The notes under the pieces were generated by a model. That model did not search any database, was not told the origin of the DNA, and saw only the letters and a program-made list of their open reading frames with translations. A stretch of DNA of 64,000 nucleotides from NCBI RefSeq assembly GCF_000686845.1, contig NZ_JMLS01000014.1, forward strand, positions 148,718 through 212,717, read 5' to 3'. The position numbers and the translations under genes were made by a program. This document shows positions 26,685 to 35,284 of the stretch, in pieces (the stretch's first letter is position 1; the number at the start of each line of letters is the position of its first letter). Source of the DNA: Paenibacillus sp. UNC451MF. Lineage in GTDB: Bacteria > Bacillota > Bacilli > Paenibacillales > NBRC-103111.

Positions 26685-27615
26685 CAAAATTCCTGTTCAA
26701 TTCCGAAAATCCGCAGCAACCCGCCATGCATTTGAACGTTTGAAACATTGCAAAGGTTGCGGAACTTATTCCGTACTGTGGGAAGATCGCTGTCTTAATT
26801 GCGGAGCCGAAGGAAAATTCCAGTCGCTGCAGGAGCTTGTAAGAGGAGTTCGCCGCCGCGGCACCTGGAGAGATTCGATGGTCATCTTCTCGATCTGCCT
26901 TGCCGCTTTTTTCCTGGCGGATAACGGTCTTCAGATGGCGATTTCTATCGCCGGGGGCGTGCTTCTGGTCGTAGGCTATATGCTGCTGAACCGTCACTAC
27001 GCCGAATCTCTAGAGAAAAAGCTGCTTCATCAGCTGCTGATGAATGAGAATCGTTCCATTAGAGAGGGGCTGCTGCTCGATATCGAGGATGCGGCCAATG
27101 ATTTGAAGACGGATGAATATAAGCTGGCTTACGAGAAGCTGAGAGAAATCGGCTGGCTGATCAAAGGAAATCAGGTGAAGGTACTCAAGCTGATGTGCCT
27201 GAACCATTTTATTTTGCGTAGAGATATGGAGCTGGAGCTGTCGGAGTTGATTCCTGACGACTTTGACAAAGAGTTTATCCGTTATTTGAACGAGGTCTGC
27301 AAGGTAAGCCCGCACTTGGTTCAGCGAGATACGCTCAGCTACGTGTGGAAATACCGGGTGCTGATCGAGGCTCTGCCCGAAGGCAGAGAAACACTGGCCT
27401 TGGCTGCCGGAGCTGCCCTACGGGTCAAAGCTTATGTCCTGCAATATCAGGAGCTGGTCGAAGCATTTATCGACGAGCTTCCGCGGGACCGGGTGCTCCG
27501 TCTTTCCCGATTGATTCAGGATAGCCCAAATGAAGCCCCGGAGCTGTATCATAAGACAAAAGAAACCATCAAGCGGAAATACGACTCGGACCCCGAGTTT
27601 CAAGTTCAAGGGTAA
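26677..27615 (+). CDS. Zinc-ribbon protein with two membrane segments, function unknown
   Basis: A 312-residue protein. The N-terminus has a zinc ribbon with Cys pairs CKGC (25-28) and CLNC (39-42). Two hydrophobic segments close together (about 67-83 and 88-106) form a membrane hairpin, and the remaining ~200 residues are charged and helical, probably cytoplasmic. ATG at 26677 has AGGTGA upstream; a GTG nine bases earlier is possible. It overlaps the small membrane peptide gene and is followed 15 bp later by the third gene. The zinc ribbon parallels the one on the GTPase, but no direct similarity was established. Confidence 0.65.
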   Translation: MNNKIPVQFRKSAATRHAFERLKHCKGCGTYSVLWEDRCLNCGAEGKFQSLQELVRGVRRRGTWRDSMVIFSICLAAFFLADNGLQMAISIAGGVLLVVGYMLLNRHYAESLEKKLLHQLLMNENRSIREGLLLDIEDAANDLKTDEYKLAYEKLREIGWLIKGNQVKVLKLMCLNHFILRRDMELELSELIPDDFDKEFIRYLNEVCKVSPHLVQRDTLSYVWKYRVLIEALPEGRETLALAAGAALRVKAYVLQYQELVEAFIDELPRDRVLRLSRLIQDSPNEAPELYHKTKETIKRKYDSDPEFQVQG

Positions 27616-27630
27616 GGAGGAATGCAGGCA

Positions 27631-29433
27631 ATGTCAAAATCCATGTATCAGCGTTCCATACGCTACCTGTATGCCGCCTCCCTTCTGCTTGTTCTCATGG
27701 TTTGCTTGGCCGGCTTCAAAAGCTATGCCAGCTGGATGAAAATGGATCTGTACGCTCAGGCATCCAAGGAGCAGGCCGCAGGTCATGAGCTTGAAGCCGA
27801 GGCTTTGTTTCAAAAAGCCCGCTCCAATACGATGATCAATTATAAAAATCACGAGATCGATGCCGCTCTAGATACGCTGCGCCCGGCCACAGAGCTCAAA
27901 CGGGGACTGATTTCCATCGTCTCGGAGATTGAAGCAGCCGCCCAAGTCAACGATGTCCCGACGCTGCTTAGAGCTTATGATTCGTTTCAAAGCATCAAGG
28001 CGGACTACACCTCTCAGGACGAAACAGCACAAAAACGGTTTGCCGACGCCGAAGCTGCGTACAAGGTAGAGGAGCAGCTTTCAATGGCTTTTACCCATGT
28101 CAAGGCCGCCTTGCTGAAAAGCTTGGAGACCGCAGTCTCGAAGAAAGCATTCGACAACGATAATGCGATCGCTTATATGGCTCAAATTCCAGCGATCTAT
28201 TACAAGGATGAAAAAACAAAAAAGCAGGAGCTAGCGACGCGCTTGAAGGCATACGATCAAGCCCGGGTAGAGTCCGTATTTCAGAAAAAATCGTTCGGTG
28301 AGGCTGTAGACGAAGCCTCTCGCATCCGTAAATTTTATTCAGCTAACAGCATCCAGGCAGAATGGCTTGCTTCCATCATAGAAACCAATGTGCAAAATTC
28401 GCTTGCCGCCCTGCTGAAAAAGAACGATATTAAAACCTTCATCGATAATGCCCAAAAGGTGCTTAATGTTAAGGAACTGGCCGATTCCCGCACCAAGATC
28501 AGCACCTACGTTCAAAATTCCTTGAAGGGCCAGTTTACCAAAGCCGAGCAGCTGACATCCAGTAAAAAATTTACCGAAGCGATAGAGCTGTATACCGTGC
28601 TTAGCAGCTATAAGGACACAAGTAAGGAGATTCGCGACACAGAGCTGCGCTGGCTCCAAGCCGATCCTTCGCAGCTTCTTCGTAAAGCGATTGACGCTAA
28701 CGTTAAGCTCACGAACGTCGTAAGTGCCAAAGGGCTGTGGGGCTCTCAGCTTGCAGCGGCAGGCATTGCTGACAATCAGTCCCTCGTACTGGCACGTCTC
28801 ATGCCCGATCAAAAGATTAGCCAATCGGCCGCAGCCATCGAGGGTAAGCTGAACATCAAATCGATCACATTGACCGATCAGTTCACGATGCGTGGACTTC
28901 CAGTCCTGTTGGTTGAAGCGGAGAGCAAGCAGCGAAAATCGAGATTTATCGTTTATGAGGCCCAGTCAGCTGACCTGCACAAGTTGTTCGACATTGAAGC
29001 CGACGGACTTACCCAGGAACGACCCGGTATCCTAGCCGTGGACAATGTAGCCGGAGAGCCCTCAGGGCAGAAGACTTACTTCGAATTCAGGGACGGTCAA
29101 TACGTAGTATCCAAAATAAAGGCGGACATAGCCGAAATAACACTTACTGATCTGCCTAAGCAAAAAATAGGCTCCGTCGTTCGCTTCCTGTGCACGATCA
29201 TGTCTGTTGACGGAGATACAGCCGTCGTCCTGCTCAATAACGACTATGTGCTGTTGACCGGCAGCATGAAGTTCAAGCCAGGTCCGGCGACGATAACCGG
29301 CACCTACGTTGATAAGAGCAAAGTCAGCGTCGGAGCTTCTCAGACAGCAACGGCTTATAAAATCTCAGTAACATCACTCTCTTCAGGCGAGGCAGCTCAG
29401 TCCGACAATACTAATCGGCGGCAGCAGCCGTAA
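27631..29433 (+). CDS. Signal-anchored extracytoplasmic protein of the GTPase/tubulin locus
   Basis: A 600-residue protein. A basic N-terminus and a hydrophobic helix at about 10-30 (YAASLLLVLMVCLAGF) indicate a signal anchor. The following ~330 residues are alanine-rich and helical with TPR-like spacing (KEQAAGHELEAEALFQKA; KFTEAIELYTVLSSYKD). The C-terminal ~220 residues are beta-rich. The start at 27631 lies ten bases after AGGAGG; an ATG nine bases earlier is too close to it. With most of the chain outside the membrane, it could contact the outer vWA or Ig-like domains of partners encoded on the other strand. Family unknown. Confidence 0.65.
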   Translation: MSKSMYQRSIRYLYAASLLLVLMVCLAGFKSYASWMKMDLYAQASKEQAAGHELEAEALFQKARSNTMINYKNHEIDAALDTLRPATELKRGLISIVSEIEAAAQVNDVPTLLRAYDSFQSIKADYTSQDETAQKRFADAEAAYKVEEQLSMAFTHVKAALLKSLETAVSKKAFDNDNAIAYMAQIPAIYYKDEKTKKQELATRLKAYDQARVESVFQKKSFGEAVDEASRIRKFYSANSIQAEWLASIIETNVQNSLAALLKKNDIKTFIDNAQKVLNVKELADSRTKISTYVQNSLKGQFTKAEQLTSSKKFTEAIELYTVLSSYKDTSKEIRDTELRWLQADPSQLLRKAIDANVKLTNVVSAKGLWGSQLAAAGIADNQSLVLARLMPDQKISQSAAAIEGKLNIKSITLTDQFTMRGLPVLLVEAESKQRKSRFIVYEAQSADLHKLFDIEADGLTQERPGILAVDNVAGEPSGQKTYFEFRDGQYVVSKIKADIAEITLTDLPKQKIGSVVRFLCTIMSVDGDTAVVLLNNDYVLLTGSMKFKPGPATITGTYVDKSKVSVGASQTATAYKISVTSLSSGEAAQSDNTNRRQQP

Positions 29434-29495
29434 CGTTTCGACTAGGTGCAAATGGCCTTGATTTTCATATCCGTTCAACAAACGTTTTGGAACGC

Positions 29496-29530
29496 AAAGC
29501 ATCTGCATCATTTCGATGCAGGTGCTTTAT
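29496..29530 (+). terminator. Rho-independent terminator of the plus-strand operon
   Basis: AAAGCATCTGCATC and GATGCAGGTGCTTT pair around the loop ATTTC and run into TTTATTC. It closes the divergent locus on the right. Confidence 0.75.
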
Positions 29531-29703
29531 TCAGTCCGGTTACTCATTCCCGATACAGGCATACGATTGGAGCCTGGACACTCATACGACATTATTTCCC
29601 CGAGCATCGCGAAAAGACAAAAAATCATTCATCGAATAAATAGTTTATACCGTCTATTTCTATTATTGAGTATATAAATAGTTAATGTGCAGAGGTGAGT
29701 CCG

Positions 29704-30426
29704 ATGTTAATTGGTGAAATAAAAGAAATACATAGATACCCGGTGAAATCCCTTGCGGGCGAGAGCCTACAGCAAGTCCAGGTCGAGCGATATGGCATAT
29801 ACGGCGACCGGAGCCACGCACTAATGGATCCAACGCAAGAAGGCTGGGACCGATTCATAACAGCCCGGGATATTCCCAAGCTGCTAAGCTACCGTGCACG
29901 ATTCGAAGGGGAAGGCTCGGAGCGCCAGTTTCCGGAAGTTGCTATAACGGACACCGAAGGCCGCACATTCGGTTGGAACGATGAGTTTCTCTCACAGTTC
30001 GATTCTTTGCACAACAAAAGGGTCGCATTGGAAACCCATGCTCCCGATTCTGAAGAACTCCTTGCCGTAGATGCTTCAAGCATCCTGATCATTACGGAGT
30101 CCTCTATCAAAGCTTTGGAACAGCGCTGGGGCCATCCGGTAGATCCAAGAAGATTTCGCGCGAACTTTCTTGTCACGCTGTATGAGGACGTTCCATTCAG
30201 TGAGAACGATTGGCTGCAGCGCACGCTGACCATCGGCTCCATAGAGCTTCAAGTCGATGAGCTTTGCGAGCGGTGCTCGATGATTACGATTCAACCGGAT
30301 ACGCTGCAAAGAGATAGCTCCCTATTAAAGCTGATCCATCAGGAACGAAATACGATGTTCGGCGTTTACGCTTCCGTTATTGAAACCGGGACGGTCCGTG
30401 TTGGCGATAAAATCAGTATAGAGTAA
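29704..30426 (+). CDS. MOSC-domain protein
   Basis: A 240-residue protein with an N-terminal beta-barrel (IGEIKEIHRYPVKSLAGE) followed by a MOSC domain, as in proteins that handle the molybdenum cofactor or activated sulfur. The characteristic cysteine is in ELCERCSMITIQPD (about 186-199). The start at 29704 fits AGAGGTGA upstream; a GTG nine bases earlier is open. It stands alone between two larger blocks. Family members reduce N-hydroxylated compounds or carry sulfur; the substrate here is unknown. Confidence 0.85.
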   Translation: MLIGEIKEIHRYPVKSLAGESLQQVQVERYGIYGDRSHALMDPTQEGWDRFITARDIPKLLSYRARFEGEGSERQFPEVAITDTEGRTFGWNDEFLSQFDSLHNKRVALETHAPDSEELLAVDASSILIITESSIKALEQRWGHPVDPRRFRANFLVTLYEDVPFSENDWLQRTLTIGSIELQVDELCERCSMITIQPDTLQRDSSLLKLIHQERNTMFGVYASVIETGTVRVGDKISIE

Positions 30427-30428
30427 CA

Positions 30429-30463
30429 AAAAAGGACCGGCATCCCAGGGGGGGCCGATCTTT
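30429..30463 (+). terminator. Probable terminator after the MOSC gene
   Basis: AAAAGGACCGGC and GGCCGATCTTTT form an imperfect stem with a G-rich loop. It lies just after the MOSC stop and may serve the converging sulfatase gene as well. Confidence 0.45.
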
Positions 30464-30522
30464 TAGATTGTTGAGAAACTCATGGTTAGGGTGCTAACTC
30501 CCCGCTTCCCTATGCTTACCTG

Positions 30523-31890
30523 TTACTGCCTTGCTTCATCCAAGCTAACATGCCGCTGTCCTGCCGGCTGGGCAGCAGCAGGGACAATTACAGGAGCAGT
30601 CTCTCCTGCCTCCGTCATTCTGCGAATCAGTCTGCCCCGCATCACATCGGCAACACCGCTGTGCGACTCAAGACCGATCAGGTTGGTCATTTCATACGGA
30701 TCGGAGACCAAATCGTACAAATATGCTTCATCGTATCGTTCCGAACCAGCTGCGGTGAACGGGTCCTTGTCCGCTGCCGTGACGCCGTACTTCCAGCGTC
30801 TTGTGCGGACGACCCTGCCCACCTCGGATTCGCTGATCTGAGCGAATACTTCTTCCTGCCAGTCTGTATCTGCCCCGCGCAGCAGCGGCATGATCGAGCG
30901 TCCCTGCATCACGTCAGGCACAGGTATTCCGGCTGCATCCAACAGCGTCGGCGGAATATCGATCAGGCTGACCAGCTCCTGTACCTGCCGCCCCCAAAAA
31001 AATCCGGGACCGGTCAGCATCGTCGGCACACGCATCGAGCTATCGTGACCAGAGCGCTTGTACTCCGCGTTGCGCGTTTTGAAATGGCAACCATGATCGG
31101 ATGTAAACAGGACGATGGTGTTATCATCGAGCTGCAACGATTTCAATGCGTCCAGCATACGGCCGTAAGCTTCATCCAGTCTCTTGACCATTCCATAATA
31201 ACCGGCAATATGCTGGTGAACCGAGCCGCCAAGCGCCGCCAGATCCGGTGGAAGCCAGCCGCCAGTGTACATTTCCCGATAGCCATCCGGTGCAGGGTAA
31301 TCGTCACGATGGTTCTGATGATGCGGCTCTAAGAATGAAACGAACAGAAAGAATGGATCATTCTGATGAGCATCGATGTAGCGAATCGCCGCATCCGTCA
31401 TGGCATCCACCCGGTAGCCGGGCAGCTTCACCCGTTGGTTGTCATTATTATACAGCACGGCATCGTAAGCATCCGAAGCAAATTCCAATACATCGGCGGC
31501 CAGCCAATAATCGTAACCGCCTCTTCTCGGTTCACTGACCGGCTCTTCCTTGGCCAAATGCCATTTGCCGATATACCCGGTCTGATAGCCTGCTTCCTTA
31601 AAATAATGGGCCAGTGTTTTTTCATCTTCTGGAAGCGGAATTCCATTCACATAACAGCCTGAAGTCGTGGCATATTTGCCGGTCTGCAGGCAGGAGCGAG
31701 CAGGGCCGCAGACCGGTTGGCAAGTGAAGGAATGCGTCAGATGCGTGCCGCGGAGCGCCGTACGGTCAAAATTAGGCATAAGGCGCAGCGGGTTGCCGTG
31801 CAGCCCGGATGTATCCCAGCGCTGCTGATCGGTGAAAAATACGATGACATTAGGACGTTTGTTGGCTTCCATTGTTGGTTGTTGTTCCAT
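30523..31890 (-). CDS. Type I sulfatase (formylglycine-dependent)
   Basis: A 455-residue sulfatase with the active-site signature C-G-P-A-R (Cys61) in CQPVCGPARSCLQTGKYAT, the N-terminal strand NVIVFFTDQQRWD, and FTSDHGCHF. It lacks a signal peptide and is probably cytoplasmic. It is the last gene of a block with a two-component pair and a sugar ABC importer, 30 bp after the second permease gene, so it likely desulfates the imported sugar. It differs clearly from the sulfatase in the lyase operon and is not a recent duplicate. Confidence 0.88.
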   Translation of the reverse strand: MEQQPTMEANKRPNVIVFFTDQQRWDTSGLHGNPLRLMPNFDRTALRGTHLTHSFTCQPVCGPARSCLQTGKYATTSGCYVNGIPLPEDEKTLAHYFKEAGYQTGYIGKWHLAKEEPVSEPRRGGYDYWLAADVLEFASDAYDAVLYNNDNQRVKLPGYRVDAMTDAAIRYIDAHQNDPFFLFVSFLEPHHQNHRDDYPAPDGYREMYTGGWLPPDLAALGGSVHQHIAGYYGMVKRLDEAYGRMLDALKSLQLDDNTIVLFTSDHGCHFKTRNAEYKRSGHDSSMRVPTMLTGPGFFWGRQVQELVSLIDIPPTLLDAAGIPVPDVMQGRSIMPLLRGADTDWQEEVFAQISESEVGRVVRTRRWKYGVTAADKDPFTAAGSERYDEAYLYDLVSDPYEMTNLIGLESHSGVADVMRGRLIRRMTEAGETAPVIVPAAAQPAGQRHVSLDEARQ

Positions 31891-31920
31891 ATTAATCTTC
31901 CTTTCCCGTACTCCTATGTG

Positions 31921-32766
31921 TTATTCCTTCACGCCGCCTGCAGTCAAGCCCTCGACCATGTATCGCTGCAAGAACATAAAGACGATCAGCAGAGGAAATG
32001 TCGCCGCAGCCGCAGCAGCCGTTGCGCCGGACCAATTGTAGGAATGCTCTCCCAAATAAGTAAGCGATAGCCCAGGACTCAGGGTACGTTTGTTAATATC
32101 GCTGACAAGCGTCAAGCCGAACAGAAAGTCGTCCCAAGCGATCAAGAACGTATATATCGCAATAGCCACAATGCCAGGCTTGGACAAAGGAACGATAATC
32201 GTAAACAGCGTCTTGAACCGCGATGCGCCGTCAATTTCGGCCGCTTCCTCCAGCTCACGGGAAATCCCGTTAAAAAAAGTTCTCATCAGCATAATGCTGA
32301 ACGGAAGAGCCGTTGTCGTAGCCGCAAGCATCAGCACGAACAGAGTGTTTAGTATCCCCAGCGCCTGATACTCTGTATAAAGACCTATAACAAGCGTTAC
32401 TGTGGGAAACATTTGTGCTGATAAGAAAATAAGCGTGATGAGTCCGCTTCCCTTAAATCGAAATCGGGAAAGCGCATAGCCCGCAAATATCGAAACGATA
32501 ATGCACATCAACGTCGCGCCTGTTGCAACGATCAGCGTATTTTTATAAAAGGTCAGAAACACCGAAGACTTAATGATTTCCTGATAGCTCCCCCAGAACA
32601 GCTGCGCCGGCAGCCATTTGGGTGGGAGCTGCATCAGCTCACTGTTGTTTTGCAGAGAAGTGACCACGATCCAGTACACCGGAAACATAAATAATACGAG
32701 GAGAATAATCAGCAGTGCATAAGTGATGCCTTCTTTTTTAAACACCCAGTTTTTTGCAAATTCCAT
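31921..32766 (-). CDS. Carbohydrate ABC transporter permease (MalG type)
   Basis: A 281-residue permease with six predicted membrane helices. The cytoplasmic EAA loop ELEEAAEIDGASRFKTLFTIIVPLSKPG couples it to the ATPase (the central part is EIDGASRF). It pairs with the MalF-type permease 13 bp upstream and the binding protein before that. No ATPase is encoded here; such importers in Bacillales share a housekeeping MsmX-type ATPase. The substrate is probably an oligosaccharide, judged from the sulfatase neighbour. Confidence 0.9.
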   Translation of the reverse strand: MEFAKNWVFKKEGITYALLIILLVLFMFPVYWIVVTSLQNNSELMQLPPKWLPAQLFWGSYQEIIKSSVFLTFYKNTLIVATGATLMCIIVSIFAGYALSRFRFKGSGLITLIFLSAQMFPTVTLVIGLYTEYQALGILNTLFVLMLAATTTALPFSIMLMRTFFNGISRELEEAAEIDGASRFKTLFTIIVPLSKPGIVAIAIYTFLIAWDDFLFGLTLVSDINKRTLSPGLSLTYLGEHSYNWSGATAAAAAATFPLLIVFMFLQRYMVEGLTAGGVKE

Positions 32767-32779
32767 TTGTAGTCGCCCC

Positions 32780-33673
32780 CTATTGATCGCTGCCTTTATT
32801 CATCAGCCGGGTGAAGACAACGGAGAAAGCGAACAGCAGAATAAGCCATATCACACCGATTGCCGAGCCTTTTCCCAGCTCATATTTGGAAAATGCCGTC
32901 TCATAGGTCAAGATAGCAAGCGAACGAGTCGCATCAAGAGGTCCCCCTCCTGTTAATGTAAAGAACAGGGTGAACATTTGAAAATTATTAACGACCATAA
33001 TTAAAGTCACACTTGTAATGACCGGTTTGAGCAGTGGAAGAGTGACGTTGGTAAATAATTTCCATCCGCTTGCGCCGTCGATCTTGGCTGCTTCATACAA
33101 GCTTTGCGATATACTCTGCAAGCCTGCTAGCAACATGACGGCCACAAGAGGCATCTGTCTGAACACGGCGACAACGATGATCGAACCGAGCGCATAGTCG
33201 ATACTATTCAACCAATTGATGTTCTCTTTCGTAATTCCGAGGTGAACGAGCGTGTAGTTCAGCACACCGTAGTCATTTTGGTAAATCCACATAAAGATCA
33301 GCGCAGTAACAATTGTCGGAATAGCCCATGGAATCATTACAATACTGCGGAAAAAGGCACGGAATCGGATATTGCGATTCAGCAGCAGCGACATCACTAA
33401 CCCGATCAGCAGATCGATTAGTACGGTAATAACGACGTAAAGCAGTGTGATGCCAAGAGAGTGATAAAACTCTGCGGATTGGAGCAGCTCCCTGTAATGC
33501 TTCAGCTCGTTCCACCTGTACTCGGGATCGAGCAGGGAGTAGTCCGTGAAGCTCATGAACACCGATTTAAACAGCGGGCTGACGATCGTCAGGCTCATCA
33601 GAGCGATGGCAGGCAGCAGCAGCAGAACAGCAAAGGCGACGTTGCGTTGGTGCCGTGTCCAACGTAAAGGCAT
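32780..33673 (-). CDS. Carbohydrate ABC transporter permease (MalF type)
   Basis: A 297-residue permease with six predicted helices and an EAA loop containing AAKIDGASGWKLF. The start is set at 33673 because AGGAGG lies eight bases upstream; a longer frame has no ribosome site. It is the first of two permease genes behind the solute-binding protein, separated from that gene by a hairpin that may tune relative expression. Confidence 0.9.
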   Translation of the reverse strand: MPLRWTRHQRNVAFAVLLLLPAIALMSLTIVSPLFKSVFMSFTDYSLLDPEYRWNELKHYRELLQSAEFYHSLGITLLYVVITVLIDLLIGLVMSLLLNRNIRFRAFFRSIVMIPWAIPTIVTALIFMWIYQNDYGVLNYTLVHLGITKENINWLNSIDYALGSIIVVAVFRQMPLVAVMLLAGLQSISQSLYEAAKIDGASGWKLFTNVTLPLLKPVITSVTLIMVVNNFQMFTLFFTLTGGGPLDATRSLAILTYETAFSKYELGKGSAIGVIWLILLFAFSVVFTRLMNKGSDQ

Positions 33674-33722
33674 GATGGATTCCTCCTGAATGCGTAAAGT
33701 CATTTAAGCAGGCTTGGAAAGA

Positions 33723-33750
33723 CCGGGGACAGCCGTCAGGCCGTCCCCGT
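33723..33750 (-). other. Intercistronic stem-loop between binding protein and permease genes
   Basis: GGGGAC-A-GCC-GTCA-GGC-C-GTCCCC forms a GC-rich stem with one internal mismatch, without a T-run. Such hairpins often protect the upstream binding-protein message, giving excess binding protein over permease. Confidence 0.6.
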
Positions 33751-33788
33751 TAGTGCACCGGCGGAAGAAACTCCGACCTAACCGACGT

Positions 33789-35105
33789 TTATTTGTACAG
33801 CTCCTTAATCTTCGGCATCACCGTCGAAATCGCCGCTTCAGGCGATTGTCCGCCTTCTGTCGCTAATATAATCATGGAGGCCGTTTCTTTCATCGCATTA
33901 TCGAATTTAGGATTGGCTGCCGGCAGGGCCGACGCTGTTTTCATTTGGTCATTGAACACCCTAGCATAGTCGTCCTCATTCATTTCCGGAAGTGAAGCGA
34001 TCGATTTGCGGGACGACATGACACCATTCATTTTATGGTACTGAAGCATTGCATCCTTAGACACCAAATATTTCACGAACTCGGCTGCCACTTCCTTCTT
34101 CTTACTGCCACTCGTCACGATGAGCTGATGTTCGGTGAACACGGTCTCGCTGCGGCCTGTTTTGCCCGGAGGAATGACGGCTACGCCCCACTCCTTGTCG
34201 AAGGCTTCGTTCTTCCCACTGGTCGTACGGAAAATCGTTCGGCCGAAGTCGCCGTCTACGATCATACCGAGGGTCCCATTGGCGAACATTCCGCGTAAAT
34301 CTTTTTGCATAGCTCCCTGCGGTGAAATCTTTTTCGTAATAATATCTTTCATATAGCCTATCGAATCCTTCAAGGCGCTGCCTTGGTCATAAACAACAGC
34401 TCCCTGCTCATTGACAAATTTGCCGCCATAGCTGTACGCGATACGAAGCAGCATATTGCCGGTGTACGAATCCGATGCTGAGTTCTCGCCGATCCCGTAG
34501 ATTGGGTTGCCTTTCTCATCCTTGCCGAGTGCAGCGATCTTGGCTGCCGAAGCAACCATTTCATCCCAAGTTTTCGGCGGTTTCTCCGGGTCGAGTCCTG
34601 CTTTCTTAAACAGCGTTTTGTTCCAGAACAATGCGTTCGGATGCGGGGTCCAAGGCATAGCCATCAGCTTGCCGCCATAGGTGACGCCCGACTTACTTCC
34701 ATCGACAATATCGTCTGCCACGTCCTTGCCAAGCAGCGTCTCCAAGGGCTCGGTAATTTTGGCTCCTACAAATGCTGCGGTAAAGTTCTGGTTCGCCATG
34801 GTCACATCAGGCGGGTTGCCCCCTGCGGAGCTGACCAGCACTTGGTCCTTGAACTGTGCGAACGGAATGCCGATCGATTTCACTTTAATGTTCGGATGCT
34901 TCTGCTCGAAGTCGGCGATAAGCTTACTATAGGCCTCCTTGGTCGCATCCTCTACGGAAATCCAATTGGCAAACGAAATCTCTACCGGCTTGTCGGAAGC
35001 TTTGGACGCTTCACCCGGTGCCGCCTCTTTCCCTGCGCATGCCGTAACCGCTGCCATAAGACTGACAGACATTACACCTGCGACGATACGGTTCCATTGT
35101 TTCAT
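33789..35105 (-). CDS. Sugar ABC transporter substrate-binding lipoprotein (family 1)
   Basis: A 438-residue lipoprotein with a lipobox ending V-T-A-C at residue 24. The mature protein has the family 1 extracellular binding-protein pattern: EISFANW, ADFEQKHPNIKVK, and PPDVTMAN. AAGGTGGG precedes the ATG. It captures a carbohydrate for the two permeases encoded next. It lies 179 bp downstream of the response regulator gene, with its own probable promoter (TATAAT on the minus strand at 35152-35157), and is likely activated by that regulator. Confidence 0.9.
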   Translation of the reverse strand: MKQWNRIVAGVMSVSLMAAVTACAGKEAAPGEASKASDKPVEISFANWISVEDATKEAYSKLIADFEQKHPNIKVKSIGIPFAQFKDQVLVSSAGGNPPDVTMANQNFTAAFVGAKITEPLETLLGKDVADDIVDGSKSGVTYGGKLMAMPWTPHPNALFWNKTLFKKAGLDPEKPPKTWDEMVASAAKIAALGKDEKGNPIYGIGENSASDSYTGNMLLRIAYSYGGKFVNEQGAVVYDQGSALKDSIGYMKDIITKKISPQGAMQKDLRGMFANGTLGMIVDGDFGRTIFRTTSGKNEAFDKEWGVAVIPPGKTGRSETVFTEHQLIVTSGSKKKEVAAEFVKYLVSKDAMLQYHKMNGVMSSRKSIASLPEMNEDDYARVFNDQMKTASALPAANPKFDNAMKETASMIILATEGGQSPEAAISTVMPKIKELYK

Positions 35106-35238
35106 TCGATTCCCACCTTTTTATCGTATCTTGTCATTGGTTCTTGTGTTTATTATAAATCGGGAATGTAAGCATTTTTTGCACTTTGTTCGGGGAGATT
35201 GTTCTTTTGTTCGTCTTCAGAGGAAGCTCTATACCTCC

Positions 35239-35275
35239 AAAAAAAAGAGCTGCTCCACAGCCAAGCTGCAGAGAA
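35239..35275 (-). terminator. Probable terminator after the response regulator
   Basis: On the minus strand a CTGC...GCAG stem is followed by CTCTTTTTTTT, right after the response-regulator stop. The stem is short, so the call is tentative. Confidence 0.45.
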
Positions 35276-35284
35276 ACTCCTCGT

